From positions 278,501-342,500 of the forward strand of contig JBBBDQ010000352.1 of assembly GCA_037127315.1 (NCBI GenBank): DNA of 64,000 nucleotides. Reading direction: 5' to 3'. Source of the DNA: Ascarosepion bandense. Its lineage: Eukaryota; Mollusca; Cephalopoda; Sepiida; Sepiidae. The translations under genes were made by a program, and so were the position numbers. The notes below the pieces were generated by a model. It made no database searches and was not told where the DNA came from. It saw only the letters and a program-made list of their open reading frames with translations. Shown here in pieces: positions 1 to 9,403 of this stretch (its first letter is position 1; each line of letters opens with the position of its first letter).

Positions 1-783
1 GGCTCATTGAAGGGAAAATAGGAAATTGCTATTTATTAGAAACTAGCTTAAAAGTCGCACTCCAAGCAGGTTTTTAAGCTAGCTCCTGCAAAAGGAAAAA
101 TTGTTCTTCTGGCCCAAAACTAAATTGACCTCTGGTCTAGCTTAGAAAACAGTTTTAAGAAAATAACTTTAATTTCCTCAGTTCACTCCACAGAACTTCA
201 AAATCTCACTTTAACTCTGATTTGAACTGTAAGTCAAAAGACCAGTTTGGGCTGAAATTCCAATTCAGGCCAAAAATTGAGTTCTTCAAATAACAAACTC
301 TGTGGAACTTGGAAATAACATTACATCAGGGAACTAATCAGAAATGACATTTACATGAGGTACAATGGCTTAGACATTGTAACTAAAGCAACCAATATAA
401 AGAGACCAATTCAAATCAACCAGCATTTTATAGTTACTTTAGTGAGTGCTAAGAAATTAAATCCTACCTATGATGCATGAAGAGCTCATTATGAAATAAT
501 CTTTCAAGAAATAGTGTATATGTTAACCAAGATATTCATTGTCAACAGACAAAAGAATAGAGAAGGTATCCAAGAAAATATTGGTGGTTTCACATCGGGG
601 ATTTTTATTAGTGAATTCCAGTCGTCTTGATAGGATTTAGGTGACGTGTCCATTGTTGACAATAGTAAAACTTTACTATTGGTGACCACATATTCATGTC
701 AACTGTCAGGCTTTCAATGTTGTTATACCTTTGGATAAGACCAAAGAATTTGTGTAAGTCTGATTATATTAAGTATAGAAGGA
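1..783. other. Unassigned AT-rich intergenic sequence
   Basis: No convincing ORF, RNA gene or recognisable repeat is visible here. Short open frames lack any familiar motif. The stretch ends where RTE-like sequence begins. Confidence 0.5.
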
Positions 784-1715
784 TGCAACAGAAATGTGGT
801 TCTACAGAATGATGCTAAGGATACCATGGATCAAGCACGTATGGTTTTAGAGGGGATGAAAAGGAAACTGGTAAATTTTTGTTTAGTTCCCCGAAGGCCT
901 TTATCCCATCATATCTTTCCTAAACTTCCTTAATTACGTGCAAATGTATATTCTGAACTCAAATCAATGATTGTTTATTGAAGAAACTTACCTTTTTTCC
1001 TGTTATCGACCAGAAAAAAATCGGATTATATCTCACCCCTTACCACCATTCCCATATCTGATTCATCACTGAATGACTTGAGGCGTAGGATACTTATTTT
1101 GGTCTGTTTACTTCCTTTCTGCAAATAATCCGTGATTTGTTTGATTTTGGAACTCAATTTCAGTGTAGTAATTGCAAAAAGGAAGTAAATTGGTCGAAAA
1201 ATTGGCAAACTACGCATTAAGTCATTCTGCAGTGAATAACATTTTTTGAAGCATAGTTATGGGGTGAGATAAACAGCGAAAAGAAGTTCAATATTTTTCT
1301 GGTTGTAAACTTGAAAAAAGGTAGGTTTCATCAATAAACAATTATCGATTTGAGTTCAGCATTTACATTTGCACAGAAATAAGGATGTTTTAGAAAGATT
1401 TGAAGGGGTAAAGGCCTTTGGGGAACAAAACAAAACTTACACTCAAGATCAGTAAGAGATAGCTGAAGTTTCTGGGTCAAGTAATGAGGAAGGAGGGCTT
1501 AGAAAATTTGATACTCACAGGATAGATAGAGGGAAAGAGAGACAGGGGAAATTAACACATTACATACTTGATGAGCTTGAGCTAGTGGATGGCAGAGCAG
1601 GATTTGGGAGAAATAACAAGAGGAAAGGTGTTAAGAGCTACAAGGGATAGGGAGATGTGAAGAGCCATGATCACCTATATCCTGAAGGGATATGACACAT
1701 AAAAGAAGAAAAACA
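784..1715 (+). mobile_element. RTE-like LINE 3' fragment, split by a MITE
   Basis: The plus strand carries the C-terminal and 3' part of the RTE-like family that recurs in this window. The translation resembles the stretch reading 'MWFYRRML' onward in other copies, then the 'KRQLKFLG..MRKEGLENL' block and the 'RDREMWRAMITYILK' end, all with stops. The homology breaks at about 868 and resumes at about 1442, where the inverted-repeat element sits. It is a dead fragment; clade assignment rests on the better copy at 33940-35845. Confidence 0.7.
869..1441. mobile_element. Long-inverted-repeat MITE, copy 1
   Basis: The two halves are inverted copies of each other, with arms of roughly 260-280 bp. 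The left end reads ggtaaatttttgtttag then gttccccgaaggcc; the right end mirrors this as ggcctttggggaac followed by acaaaacttac. Most of the element is arm with only a small centre. The same structure recurs at 36962-37496. There is no coding capacity, so it is a non-autonomous foldback-type DNA element. The transposase family is unknown. No clear target duplication remains at this copy. Confidence 0.7.
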
Positions 1716-2329
1716 CTCAAATAAAAGTAAGTTTTCAATGGCAGCAGCAGCTTTAAGAAAAGCAAAAAGCTGTATTGAGTGCATGACATTCGACACTCAT
1801 CAGCCGGCAAGTTAGGTTTAGGGCTCCACATTCTCCACAGACAATAGACTAGTGAATGAAATTGTGGGTTTATGAATTTGATAACATAGTGATTGTGGGT
1901 TCAATCTGAGGAGAAACCTAGCAAGCAAAATCTGAGATGTATCAAAATAAGAATTATACAAGATATCCCTAGACATAGTCAGTGGATTGAGAACACTCTA
2001 CCCTGAAGATGAAATAAAGGGTTCAGTTTTTTAATAATAAAAATCAGCAAAATTCCTCTTTTTTATTCTTTTTTCTTTTTCCTTTGTTTTTTGTTAGAAA
2101 AGGCAAAAAAAAAAAAAATCTAATTACTTGGCTTATTTTAATTATTCTGTAATTTGTTTTTGGTTCCACTCATCTGATTTGCAGTAATGTCAGATGATGA
2201 CAATGGTTATTATGAATGCTGTAGGAAATAAGATCATAACTAACATTGCCAGGGCTAAAATTATGGAATTTATGAAAATTTTTAAAGAAATATATTTGTA
2301 AAAAACAAAATTACATTTCAATATATTTT
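1716..2329. other. Unassigned AT-rich sequence
   Basis: Contains poly-T and poly-A runs near 2053-2118. No ORF with recognisable motifs and no clear repeat membership. Confidence 0.4.
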
Positions 2330-2524
2330 TTTTTTAATTGTATCACCCCGAGCAAGGCAGTAATGCCACTGATGTGCAAGGGGCTACGTAATAGTAAAAA
2401 AATTGGAAAAGAGAAAGTCGAAAACCACACCCTAAACAGGGAACAAAGGATGAGCCTCTTAACCTGTTCAATAGACGTGGGTGGAGTGTGAACTGGGCGA
2501 TAGATAGATCTATCTACTCCAATA
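2330..2524 (-). mobile_element. C-type element: CR1 LINE 5' end fused to 3' end
   Basis: Read on the minus strand, it starts attggagtagatagat, continues with sequence matching the 5' end of the LINE whose head lies at 9403, then jumps to the LINE 3' terminus (gccttgctcggggtgata). The whole EN-RT region is missing. Similar copies lie at 14516-14700 and 27362-27557, so this is a family rather than one deletion. Confidence 0.65.
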
Positions 2525-2900
2525 TCTACACTTCTGAGATGAGGTAGCATTTATATTGTTTGGACTGTTGTTCTCATCTTTATTGCCATATTTGCAATGT
2601 TTCAGCTAATGTTTTGGCCGTTATTTGTTCACAAGGACACAATACTCTGTGGATAAAAGCATTGGTTACATCTAGTGATTTGACTGAAAGAGTTGTGCGT
2701 TCAATACCTGGCTACAGCAGTGGTGAACAAATAACTCGGAGAGTTGAGTTAAAGGGAGATAACTAAGACATCCAGAATCAACCTGGCTCATGGAATGAGA
2801 ACAATATATCTCAGTTACCAAAATAAAGAATTCAGTTTGAAACGGCAATCACATAAAGAATGTTGGATCATCCAACGGCCAAAACGATGAGGGCAAAAGT
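2525..2900. mobile_element. SINE-D/PLE-like element with inverted tails
   Basis: The first 100 bp are minus-strand tail sequence (gaggtagcatttatattg, ctcatctttattgcc). The remainder is plus strand: a head with tRNA-like boxes (ctctgtggataaaagc; gcgttcaatacctggc), then the body (cagtggtgaacaaataac) and part of the tail. The family also occurs near 42.6, 51.0, 56.2 and 61.1 kb. Tails face outward here as at most other copies. It could be a tRNA-derived SINE or a remnant of a Penelope-like element. Confidence 0.55.
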
Positions 2901-3695
2901 CTGAATAATCTGAAGCTTACATTTGATATTTTCTTGGTTACATATATCTGAAATTTTACAAGATCGATATATTTTCTGCAAACACAAATTTAAAAAAACA
3001 TTTCCTATATTTGGCAAATATGCTTTCAAAATTTACTATGCAACTTAAATGCTTACTTAATATCAACATAAATATCAGCTTGAGCCTGAGTGGGCCATTT
3101 TTCCAGGCAGTATCCTGCCTTCAGCAGGGGTTGCAGTTCATTTTTAGACTTTCCCCAAATGTGAAAATGCTGAGGGGGGTCGGTGTTGAGCAATTTTACT
3201 TCTTTAAAAACCCAGATATAACTTGACATTGTGTTAAAGTTGTGATATACAAATAAACCCTTTTTCATGATGCAAGCTCTATAGTTTTTTTGTTTTTTTA
3301 GACTAATGTTTACCCAATACAGGCCTAAAAGCCACTCAAGATAAAGTTACTGTGGTGTGTTGTATGAGCCTAAAAAAAAACGGAAAGAAGTGAAGTTTTA
3401 TGGGATTATGCTGGAAAGATAGCAGTTACCTTTAGACCTGAAGAGGTCTATATTGTAGTAATTGGGAAAATATCCTGTCAAGAGTTTGTTTCACAAAGAA
3501 GTTTTTAGGAAGAAGCTGCCCATATGGAACTTCTTAGTATAATTTTACAAAGGGAATGGAGATGATTCACTCTTGTGTATGTGGCATGGTAGGTCCTCTT
3601 GTAAAAGTCAGTGGTGGTGGAACCAAGTAATCTAGCTCATTAGAACCCATGCCACAGAAATAGCAAGAGAGCAACATTTTCTTGATGTAAGGCAG
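2901..3695. other. Mostly unassigned; weak CR1-tail similarity near 3300
   Basis: The segment around 3305-3345 (acccaatacagg, agccactcaag) resembles the CR1-like 3' terminus seen at 13590. The rest carries no motif I recognise. The short open frames at 3011-3268 occur on both strands and have no domain signature. Confidence 0.35.
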
Positions 3696-3956
3696 TGTTA
3701 TAGGGAAACCCATCTATTCCTCAGATAATGAACTCTCCCTCCTATATTAATAAGAGTTAACGGAAGGAGTTCTTTAGAGTTCTGTTGGAGTTCAGTAGAA
3801 CTCTTAGACAGTTGATATTAGTTGGCAGTTAGCCAAATACTAAGAAGTCAGCTTTCAGTGGAAGATTACCAAGTTCCTAACATTTTAGGTGCGTTAAGTC
3901 GATTAGTAACCAACATAGCATGATTATAAATTTCAGTGCAAAAACTACTCCACAAG
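3696..3956 (+). mobile_element. Solo LTR, Gypsy-like family of about 291 bp, diverged
   Basis: Starts tgttatagggaaaccc and ends ctactccacaa. The start (tattcctcagataatg), centre (cagctttcagtgga) and end match LTR copies at 29003-29294 and 44517-44808 on the opposite strand. The flank just downstream (gttatagtgagaag) is SINE-B sequence, the same flank that borders the 29003 copy. No clear 5-bp duplication remains here. Confidence 0.6.
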
Positions 3957-4215
3957 TTATAGTGAGAAGATTGATTTAATATGATATTTAAAATTTTGGG
4001 AAGTTCATAGGAGTTCTAGAGAGTTCTTTAGAGTTCTATTGGAGTTCAGTAGAGCTACTAGGCAGTTGATATTAGTCGGCTGTTAGCCAAATACTAAGGA
4101 GTCAGCTTTCAGTGGAAAATTACCAAGTTCCTAACATTTTAGGTGCGTTAAGTTGATTAGCAACTGACATAGCACGATTATTACCTTCAGTGCAAAAACT
4201 ACTCTACAACTGGTG
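3957..4215 (+). mobile_element. SINE-B scrap followed by a truncated second LTR copy
   Basis: About 40 bp of minus-strand SINE-B (gttatagtgagaagattg) is followed by a partial LTR from about 3996 to 4213, from gttctttagagttctattgg to ctactctacaac. The two LTR copies are direct repeats separated by only this scrap, which suggests rearrangement of an LTR-bearing locus. Confidence 0.5.
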
Positions 4216-4559
4216 GCAACAGGCAGACAAAATTTCACTTTCTGCAGTTTTACAAAAGCTTAAGATTTATTATTTTGATTCAGACAAATAAACACTTGTG
4301 TCCAAATTTAAATGAGAATATTTCTATTTAAGAAATGGTTCATAAATTTGAATACCTCCAAAATAAAAATGCTATCTTTTAGTCATCATACGCAATCATT
4401 TTTGACTTTCAACAGCATAGCTGATTGCTACCCTCTAGCAGTATTATTATCTTCATCAACAGCTTTTTTGATGTCATCAGTTTTCAACTAAGTATTTCTT
4501 CAGATGACAAAACTATTTGGTTTAATTCAGTCATCATCATTTAAAATCCAATTCCAGGG
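4216..4559. other. Degenerate LINE-like scraps
   Basis: Short stretches (aatgctatcttttagtcatc; gatgtcatcagttttcaac) resemble the decayed CR1-like RT at 10320-10630 but in rearranged order. No intact reading frame. Confidence 0.3.
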
Positions 4560-4679
4560 GCTTACGGCCTATCACGTTGAATACACCGGCTCTCACTCGA
4601 TCACTGAAGTTAAGCAACGTTGAGCCTGGTCAGTACTTAGATGGGTGACCACTTGGGAATACCAGGTGCTGTAAGCGTT
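4560..4679 (+). rRNA. 5S rRNA-like unit 1 of 9
   Basis: A full-length 5S rRNA-like sequence of 120 bp, from cttacggcc to ctgtaagcgtt, including the internal control region gaagttaagcaacgttgagc and gatgggtgacc. This unit is closest to canonical metazoan 5S in its 5' third (cacgttgaatacaccgg), but has lost one base in ggccatatc. No T-run terminator follows, so function as a discrete 5S gene is doubtful. Confidence 0.7.
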
Positions 4680-4696
4680 TAGTGATGGATGTGCAT

Positions 4697-4817
4697 GCTT
4701 ACGGCCATATCGCATTGAATACACCGATTCTCATTCGATCACCGAAGTTAAGCAACGTTGAGCCTGGTCAGTACTTAGATGGGTGACCACTTGGGAATAC
4801 CAGGTGCTGTAAGCGTT
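4697..4817 (+). rRNA. 5S rRNA-like unit 2 of 9
   Basis: A 121-bp 5S-like unit with atcgcattg near the 5' end and gttaagcaacgttgag in the control region. It begins the regular 138-bp period and is separated from unit 1 by the 17-bp spacer agtgatggatgtgcat with one leading t. No terminator. Confidence 0.7.
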
Positions 4818-4834
4818 TAGTGATGGATGTGCAT

Positions 4835-4955
4835 GCTTACGGCCATATCGCATTGAATACACCGATTCTCATTCGATCACCGAAGTTAAGCAATGTTGAG
4901 CCTGGTCAGTACTTAGATGGGTGACCACTTGGGAATACCAGGTGCTGTAAGCGTT
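4835..4955 (+). rRNA. 5S rRNA-like unit 3 of 9
   Basis: Nearly identical to unit 2 but with caatgttgag instead of caacgttgag. This c-to-t change is shared by units 3 to 9. No terminator. Confidence 0.7.
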
Positions 4956-4972
4956 TAGTGATGGATGTGCAT

Positions 4973-5093
4973 GCTTACGGCCATATCGCATTGAATACAC
5001 CGATTCTCATTCGATCACCGAAGTTAAGCAATGTTGAGCCTGGTCAGTACTTAGATGGGTGACCACTTGGGAATACCAGGTGCTGTAAGCGTT
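4973..5093 (+). rRNA. 5S rRNA-like unit 4 of 9
   Basis: Appears identical to unit 3 by eye (cgcattg, caatgttg). Same spacer and no T-run. Confidence 0.7.
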
Positions 5094-5110
5094 TAGTGAT
5101 GGATGTGCAT

Positions 5111-5231
5111 GCTTACGGCCATATCGCATTGAATACACCGATTCTCATTCGATCACCGAAGTTAAGCAATGTTGAGCCTGGTCAGTACTTAGATGGGTGA
5201 CCACTTGGGAATACCAGGTGCTGTAAGCGTT
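5111..5231 (+). rRNA. 5S rRNA-like unit 5 of 9
   Basis: Appears identical to units 3 and 4, with the same spacer. Near-identity indicates recent duplication or homogenisation. Confidence 0.7.
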
Positions 5232-5248
5232 TAGTGATGGATGTGCAT

Positions 5249-5369
5249 GCTTACGGCCATATCGCATTGAATACACCGATTCTCATTCGATCACCGAAGT
5301 TAAGCAATGTTGAGCCTGGTCAGTACTTAGATGGGTGACCACTTGGGAATACCAGGTGCTGTAAGCGTT
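5249..5369 (+). rRNA. 5S rRNA-like unit 6 of 9
   Basis: Same sequence as units 3-5, followed by the same spacer. Confidence 0.7.
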
Positions 5370-5386
5370 TAGTGATGGATGTGCAT

Positions 5387-5507
5387 GCTTACGGCCATAT
5401 CGCGTTGAATACACCGATTCTCATTCGATCACCGAAGTTAAGCAATGTTGAGCCTGGTCAGTACTTAGATGGGTGACCACTTGGGAATACCAGGTGCTGT
5501 AAGCGTT
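5387..5507 (+). rRNA. 5S rRNA-like unit 7 of 9
   Basis: Differs from units 3-6 by cgcgttg in place of cgcattg, a change shared only with unit 8. The pair probably arose by a later duplication. Confidence 0.7.
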
Positions 5508-5524
5508 TAGTGATGGATGTGCAT

Positions 5525-5645
5525 GCTTACGGCCATATCGCGTTGAATACACCGATTCTCATTCGATCACCGAAGTTAAGCAATGTTGAGCCTGGTCAGT
5601 ACTTAGATGGGTGACCACTTGGGAATACCAGGTGCTGTAAGCGTT
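5525..5645 (+). rRNA. 5S rRNA-like unit 8 of 9
   Basis: Matches unit 7, including cgcgttg. Same spacer and no T-run terminator. Confidence 0.7.
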
Positions 5646-5662
5646 TAGTGATGGATGTGCAT

Positions 5663-5783
5663 GCTTACGGCCATATCGCATTGAATACACCGATTCTCAT
5701 TCGATCACCGAAGTTAAGCAATGTTGAGCCTGGTCAGTACTTAGATGGGTGACCACTTGGGAATACCAAGTGCTGTAAGTGTA
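5663..5783 (+). rRNA. 5S rRNA-like unit 9 of 9, joined to a SINE body
   Basis: The last unit ends with taccaagtgctgtaagtgt. Instead of a spacer and another 5S unit, it leads through atagtgacggatgtacat into a tRNA-like SINE head. This unit is therefore the 5S head of a composite SINE. Confidence 0.7.
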
Positions 5784-5983
5784 TAGTGACGGATGTACAT
5801 TGTGGTGCAGTGGATGTCGGCTCAGAAAGAGAAATCAGTGAGTCAAGTTCGAATACCTTGCATTCACGTATGCACTGGTACCCTTGGGAAAAAGGTATTA
5901 ATCCATCCCTTTCATCCAGTTATGGGTTAAATAACAAAGGTAGGATTTGGGGGACCCTGCCCTAAAAAAAACAAATCCCAATG
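5784..5983 (+). mobile_element. tRNA-like body and tail of the composite 5S-tRNA SINE
   Basis: After the linker, a tRNA-type A box (tggtgcagtgg, 5803-5813) and B box (agttcgaatac, 5846-5856) are followed by the body (cccttgggaaaaaggtatta; cagttatgggttaaataac) and a tail ending caaatcccaatgaatc. The same body and tail occur on the minus strand at 30144-30358. With unit 9 as head it forms a complete composite SINE. The 3' end abuts the 3' terminus of the minus-strand LINE. Confidence 0.75.
5803..5856 (+). promoter_or_regulatory. tRNA-type Pol III A and B boxes
   Basis: tggtgcagtgg fits the A-box consensus and agttcgaatac the B-box consensus, with about 32 bp between them, as in tRNA genes. With the 5S-type control regions upstream, the locus holds both kinds of internal Pol III promoter. 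Confidence 0.6.
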
Positions 5984-6009
5984 AATCATTTCACCCCAAG
6001 CAAGGCATC

Positions 6010-6483
6010 CCACTGCCACTATTGTGCTTGGGGTTACATAGGGGGAGGTAAATAGGAAGAGTGGTTAAATATAGGAAATGTCAGAAGCAGGGTGATAGAT
6101 AGTTGGGTGGGTGGGAAGAGTGTTTGAAAGAATGGAAGTTAGTTTGTTAGGAGGTGTCTATTGACCTTACATTTAAACTCCTGGAGATTGTAGCCGTCGG
6201 GGAAGCAGTCATGTGGAAGAGAATTCCACAGTCGGGAAGTGCGAGAAAAGAAACTGTTGGAGTAGAAGTTGTGGTTGCATTTTATCGGTATCACTGTGCT
6301 AATCTAGTATCTCGTGCAAATTCGTATCTAGGGGGGCACCAGTGATCTAAGTTCATCGGAGCAGAAGCCGTGAAATTATTTATAGAAGAGACACAGGGAA
6401 ACCATGTCGCGCTGGTGAGAGAGAGACTGCAGGTGGTCTGCTAAGTCGGTATCAATCACATTACAGACCCTCCACTGTACCTT
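6010..6483 (-). pseudogene. LINE C-terminal domain and 3' end
   Basis: Minus-strand translation shows DKVQWRVCNVIDTDL, LCLFYK, FFSRTSRLWNSLP and DGYNLQEFK, with stops between them. This is the C-terminal block of CR1-like ORF2. The same block is the most frequently retained piece in this window, as expected for 5'-truncated LINE insertions. Confidence 0.75.
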
Positions 6484-7724
6484 GTCTAGAAGCCCAAGGA
6501 GAATAGCAGGGGCACCCGACCAGATATGGCAACAGTATTCAATGCACGGGCGGATGGTAGATTTATAAATGTGCAGAATAGATTCAGACGGAAAAATCTC
6601 TGGGCCCTACACAGAGAACCAACCTTCATAGCAGCGGATTTAGCAATGGATTCGATATAGTCATTCCACTTGAGGTCCGCTGAGAGTGTGAGACCAAGGA
6701 GGCGTAGTGTTTTACTCTCTGGGAGGCAAGCCTGGTCCATGCTAATAGGAGGTAGGTGCAATTGTTTATGATGATTAATTGATAGTAGCCATTTCTTACC
6801 CCAGTCCACTATGGATTGGAGGTCCTTTCCAAGCTCGACTGCAAGGTTAGCTTTGTTGCTCGCACCAGATTTTTGGTCAAGGCGAGAATAAACTGTGATG
6901 TCATCGGTGTACATACCTACTTGGGATCTTATGGTATCAGGGAGATCATTAATGTAGATCAGAAAGAGCATAGGACCTAGGATAGAGCCTTGAGGGACAC
7001 CCACGTCCGTATGGTAGTTCTGGGAGGCATGTCCATTTAATACTACTTTCAATGTGTGGTTTGATAGGAATGACTGGATTAGTTCAAACAATTGTCCAGC
7101 TATACCATAGCGCCGCAGTTTGCACAGAAGGCCAGCATGCCAAACTCTGTTGAACGCTTTAGAGATATCCAAGACAATGGTTCGGGCTTCACCATTCCTA
7201 TCGAGTGCCTGATATATGTACTCGGTGATGGTCGTTAGCATATCAGCAGTAGACCTGGTGAAGCGGAAGCCATACTGTTTGTCTCAGAGGAGCCCGTGGG
7301 CCGTGAGATGCTGAATGAGCTCGGTGTTGATAATGGCTTCGAACACTTTGCCAAAGATTGGAAGAAGGCTGATAGGTCGGTAATTTGCGGGGTCCAAGGG
7401 TTCTCCAGTGTTTTTAAATATAGGAACTACAGAGGAAGATTTCCAACAGGCAGGAAAGCAGGAAGCAGATAGGCAGGAGTTGTAGAGCTTAGAAAGTACA
7501 GAGGAAAGTTCGTGGGCACATTTCTTTAAGACTATGATTGGGATTCCATCCCCTCCGCTCACTTTGTGAGGATCAAGTTTTGAGATTATCTTAGAGACAA
7601 GTGAGGGTGTAATATGGACGTCATTCAGTTGAGCACCAGTTCTATGTGGGAAGTTGGGTGTAGAAACTCCACACGTGTCCAGGCTCGAATTATTCGAGAA
7701 TCTGCGGGGAGGTGAGGACCTCAA
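6484..7724 (-). pseudogene. LINE reverse transcriptase domain
   Basis: Reverse transcriptase of the CR1-like LINE. The first part (7284-7724) has PHKVSGGDGIP, NYRPISLLP and VFEAIINTEL. A stop follows, then 6486-7241 with TIVLDISKAFNRVWH, VGVPQGSILGPMLFLIYINDLP and MYTDDITVY. The catalytic box reads YTDD where YADD is usual, and the DISKAFD position reads AFN. A thumb-like part (LLGLTLSADLKWNDYIES) follows. The stop near 7283 and the altered core residues indicate loss of function. Confidence 0.8.
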
Positions 7725-7732
7725 ATTTGTTT

Positions 7733-8885
7733 ATTAGTGGGGTATTGTGAACTTGCTCTTGTTAAGTACTCTTTTACAGAGTCGCCAGTAGTCCTTGGTG
7801 CCGAACTTAGAGGATGCTATGCGTTGCTTCGTTCTGGCAGCAAATAACATCTTAGCTTCGTTAAGTATCTTTTTACACTTATTACGAGCTGAAGCGAAAA
7901 GACGTCTGTTTTGGTTCGATGTGTAGCTACGATAGTCGGAAGAAATGATTCCGGTGGGCAATGGCGGCCGAGCAAGTGGGCGAGAACCATAGAGATGAAT
8001 GAGATTTAAGCTGAAATTTCCTGGCAGGGATGAAAGCATTGATGCCAGCCTTAACCCAGGAGGAGACCTCGGATGCACATTCTTCAATGGGAAGACTAAA
8101 AACGTTATTCCGAGGGACGTCACAGAGGAAGTCTCGGAACGAATCCCAGTCTGCTCTTTGGTAGCAGTAGGATATTCTATTTGTCTGGGTTTCTTGGGTT
8201 GGGTGGGAGCGGAATGAAATGTTGACGGAAACTACGGTGTGGTCAGAGTTACCAAGTGGGCAGAGTTGTCTGGTAGTGCAAGAGTCTGGGATGGAGGTGA
8301 AGCAGAGGTCTAACAGTGAATCCCTTCCATTAGGGTTGTCAGAGAAATGCATGGGGAAGTTCACCACTTGCGTAAGGGATTGAGTTATTGAAAAATTCAT
8401 GGTGTGGACACCAGCAGGGTTGGTGACAGAGTTCTCCAGCCACTTGGTGTGGTGGGCGTTAAAGTCACCAAATACGAATATATGGGTGGAGGGATGGGAA
8501 GAAATGGCTTTGTCGATATTGTCAGAAATGATGTCAAGTAACGAACAGTCAGGGGAGGAAGGGGAGCGGTAGAGAAAGAAGAGATAGCTAATCGAGCTTA
8601 GAAGTGAGAGGCGGAAGCACATGAAAGAATGATCCGGGGATTCAAGTGATGTCGCCCTAGTTAGGAGAAGGTGCTCGCTGACATACACACCAAGCCCATG
8701 CATATGAACATTGGAATCATTCCTGAAAAGGGGAAGGTCGCCAGGAACGTCAAACTCAGAAGAGGTGATAGAAGGGTTAAGGTTAGTTTCACATAGGGCC
8801 AAGATATCAGGTGAGTTAGTGTGAAGGAATGAATCAATGCTGAGGAAGTTAGTGCAGATACCACATATGTTAGACAGGTTTGGGC
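7733..8885 (-). pseudogene. LINE endonuclease domain (AP-endonuclease type) and linker
   Basis: An endonuclease/exonuclease/phosphatase fold used to nick the target DNA. Visible in order are ALCETNLN (catalytic Glu), YRSPSSPD, FGDFNAHHTKW, DLCFTS and GNSDHTVV, the expected motif series for an intact domain. The main frame runs to 7927 and then shifts into a second frame (GTKDYWRLCKRVLNKSK) covering the linker to 7734. The open frame extends upstream of the first usable Met at 8802, so the true start cannot be fixed. One frameshift breaks it from the RT. Confidence 0.75.
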
Positions 8886-9403
8886 GTTTTCAGACAAGCT
8901 GGTTTAGCTTTGCTATTATGTTTGCTTTTTTCCATAGTGATTCAGTTAAGGAGAGGTCTTAGAATAGAGTCAGTCGGTCACTTGTTTGCAGCATGTGAAG
9001 GATGGAGACTGGCGTGGCCTCCTACATAATGTGGCCTCAGGGTTGCAGGGACACCCATCCATGTGAGATATGGCACTACAAGAACCACGGTATTATTCAA
9101 CTGTTGATCAGAGCAGCCTCTCAAGATGCTACGCATGAGTTTGGGCTCCTAACTACCAGTCGGAAGCAGCAACCAGGAAACTGCCAACCTGGTACCCTCA
9201 GAATGTAAAGACGTTCCCACCATATTCCGTAACTGCAAGCAGCTTCCAGCTGAACTAACACTAAGACCGAAGAAGGGGGATGAACTGGAAACCCCTTTCT
9301 GAACAAGAAACAAGGTGATTATCTCTACTCTTGATCAAAAGAAGTGGGTGGAATGTGAGACTGGGCGATAGTAGGAACTATCTACTCCAATTAAAAAAAA
9401 AAA

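Larger units (their letters stand above)
4560..5783 (+). repeat. Tandem array of nine 5S-like units, 138-bp period
   Basis: Starts at 4560, 4697, 4835, 4973, 5111, 5249, 5387, 5525 and 5663. After the first step (137 bp) the period is exactly 138 bp. Spacers are only 17 bp and contain agtgatggatgtgcat. True 5S clusters normally have longer spacers with a T-run terminator; here no TTTT occurs anywhere in the array. The spacer is the same as the 5S-to-tRNA linker of the composite SINE at 30144-30477, so the array is best read as an expanded SINE head. A genuine 5S locus that donated the SINE head is the alternative. Confidence 0.8.
5984..9403 (-). mobile_element. CR1/Jockey-like LINE, nearly full length, decayed
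   Basis: Read on the minus strand it starts attggagtagatagttcc at 9403, has a 5' untranslated part to about 8900, then endonuclease, linker, reverse transcriptase and a C-terminal domain, and ends gccttgcttggggtgaaatg near 5984. That is about 3.4 kb, a reasonable full length for such elements. Its 5' sequence matches 61405-61815 and the C-type elements; its 3' end matches more than ten fragments in this window. Frameshifts and a stop show it is inactive. There is no RNase H, which favours a CR1-like over an I-like clade. Confidence 0.8.

Noticed and set aside
4560..5783. Ordinary functional 5S rDNA cluster
   Set aside because: Units look full length, but T-run terminators are absent, spacers are only 17 bp and match a SINE linker, and the array ends in a SINE body. 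I kept the units as 5S-like and did not claim function.
5784..5860. A true tRNA gene
   Set aside because: A and B boxes are present, but no cloverleaf acceptor stem or anticodon arm can be made, and the sequence continues as a SINE body.
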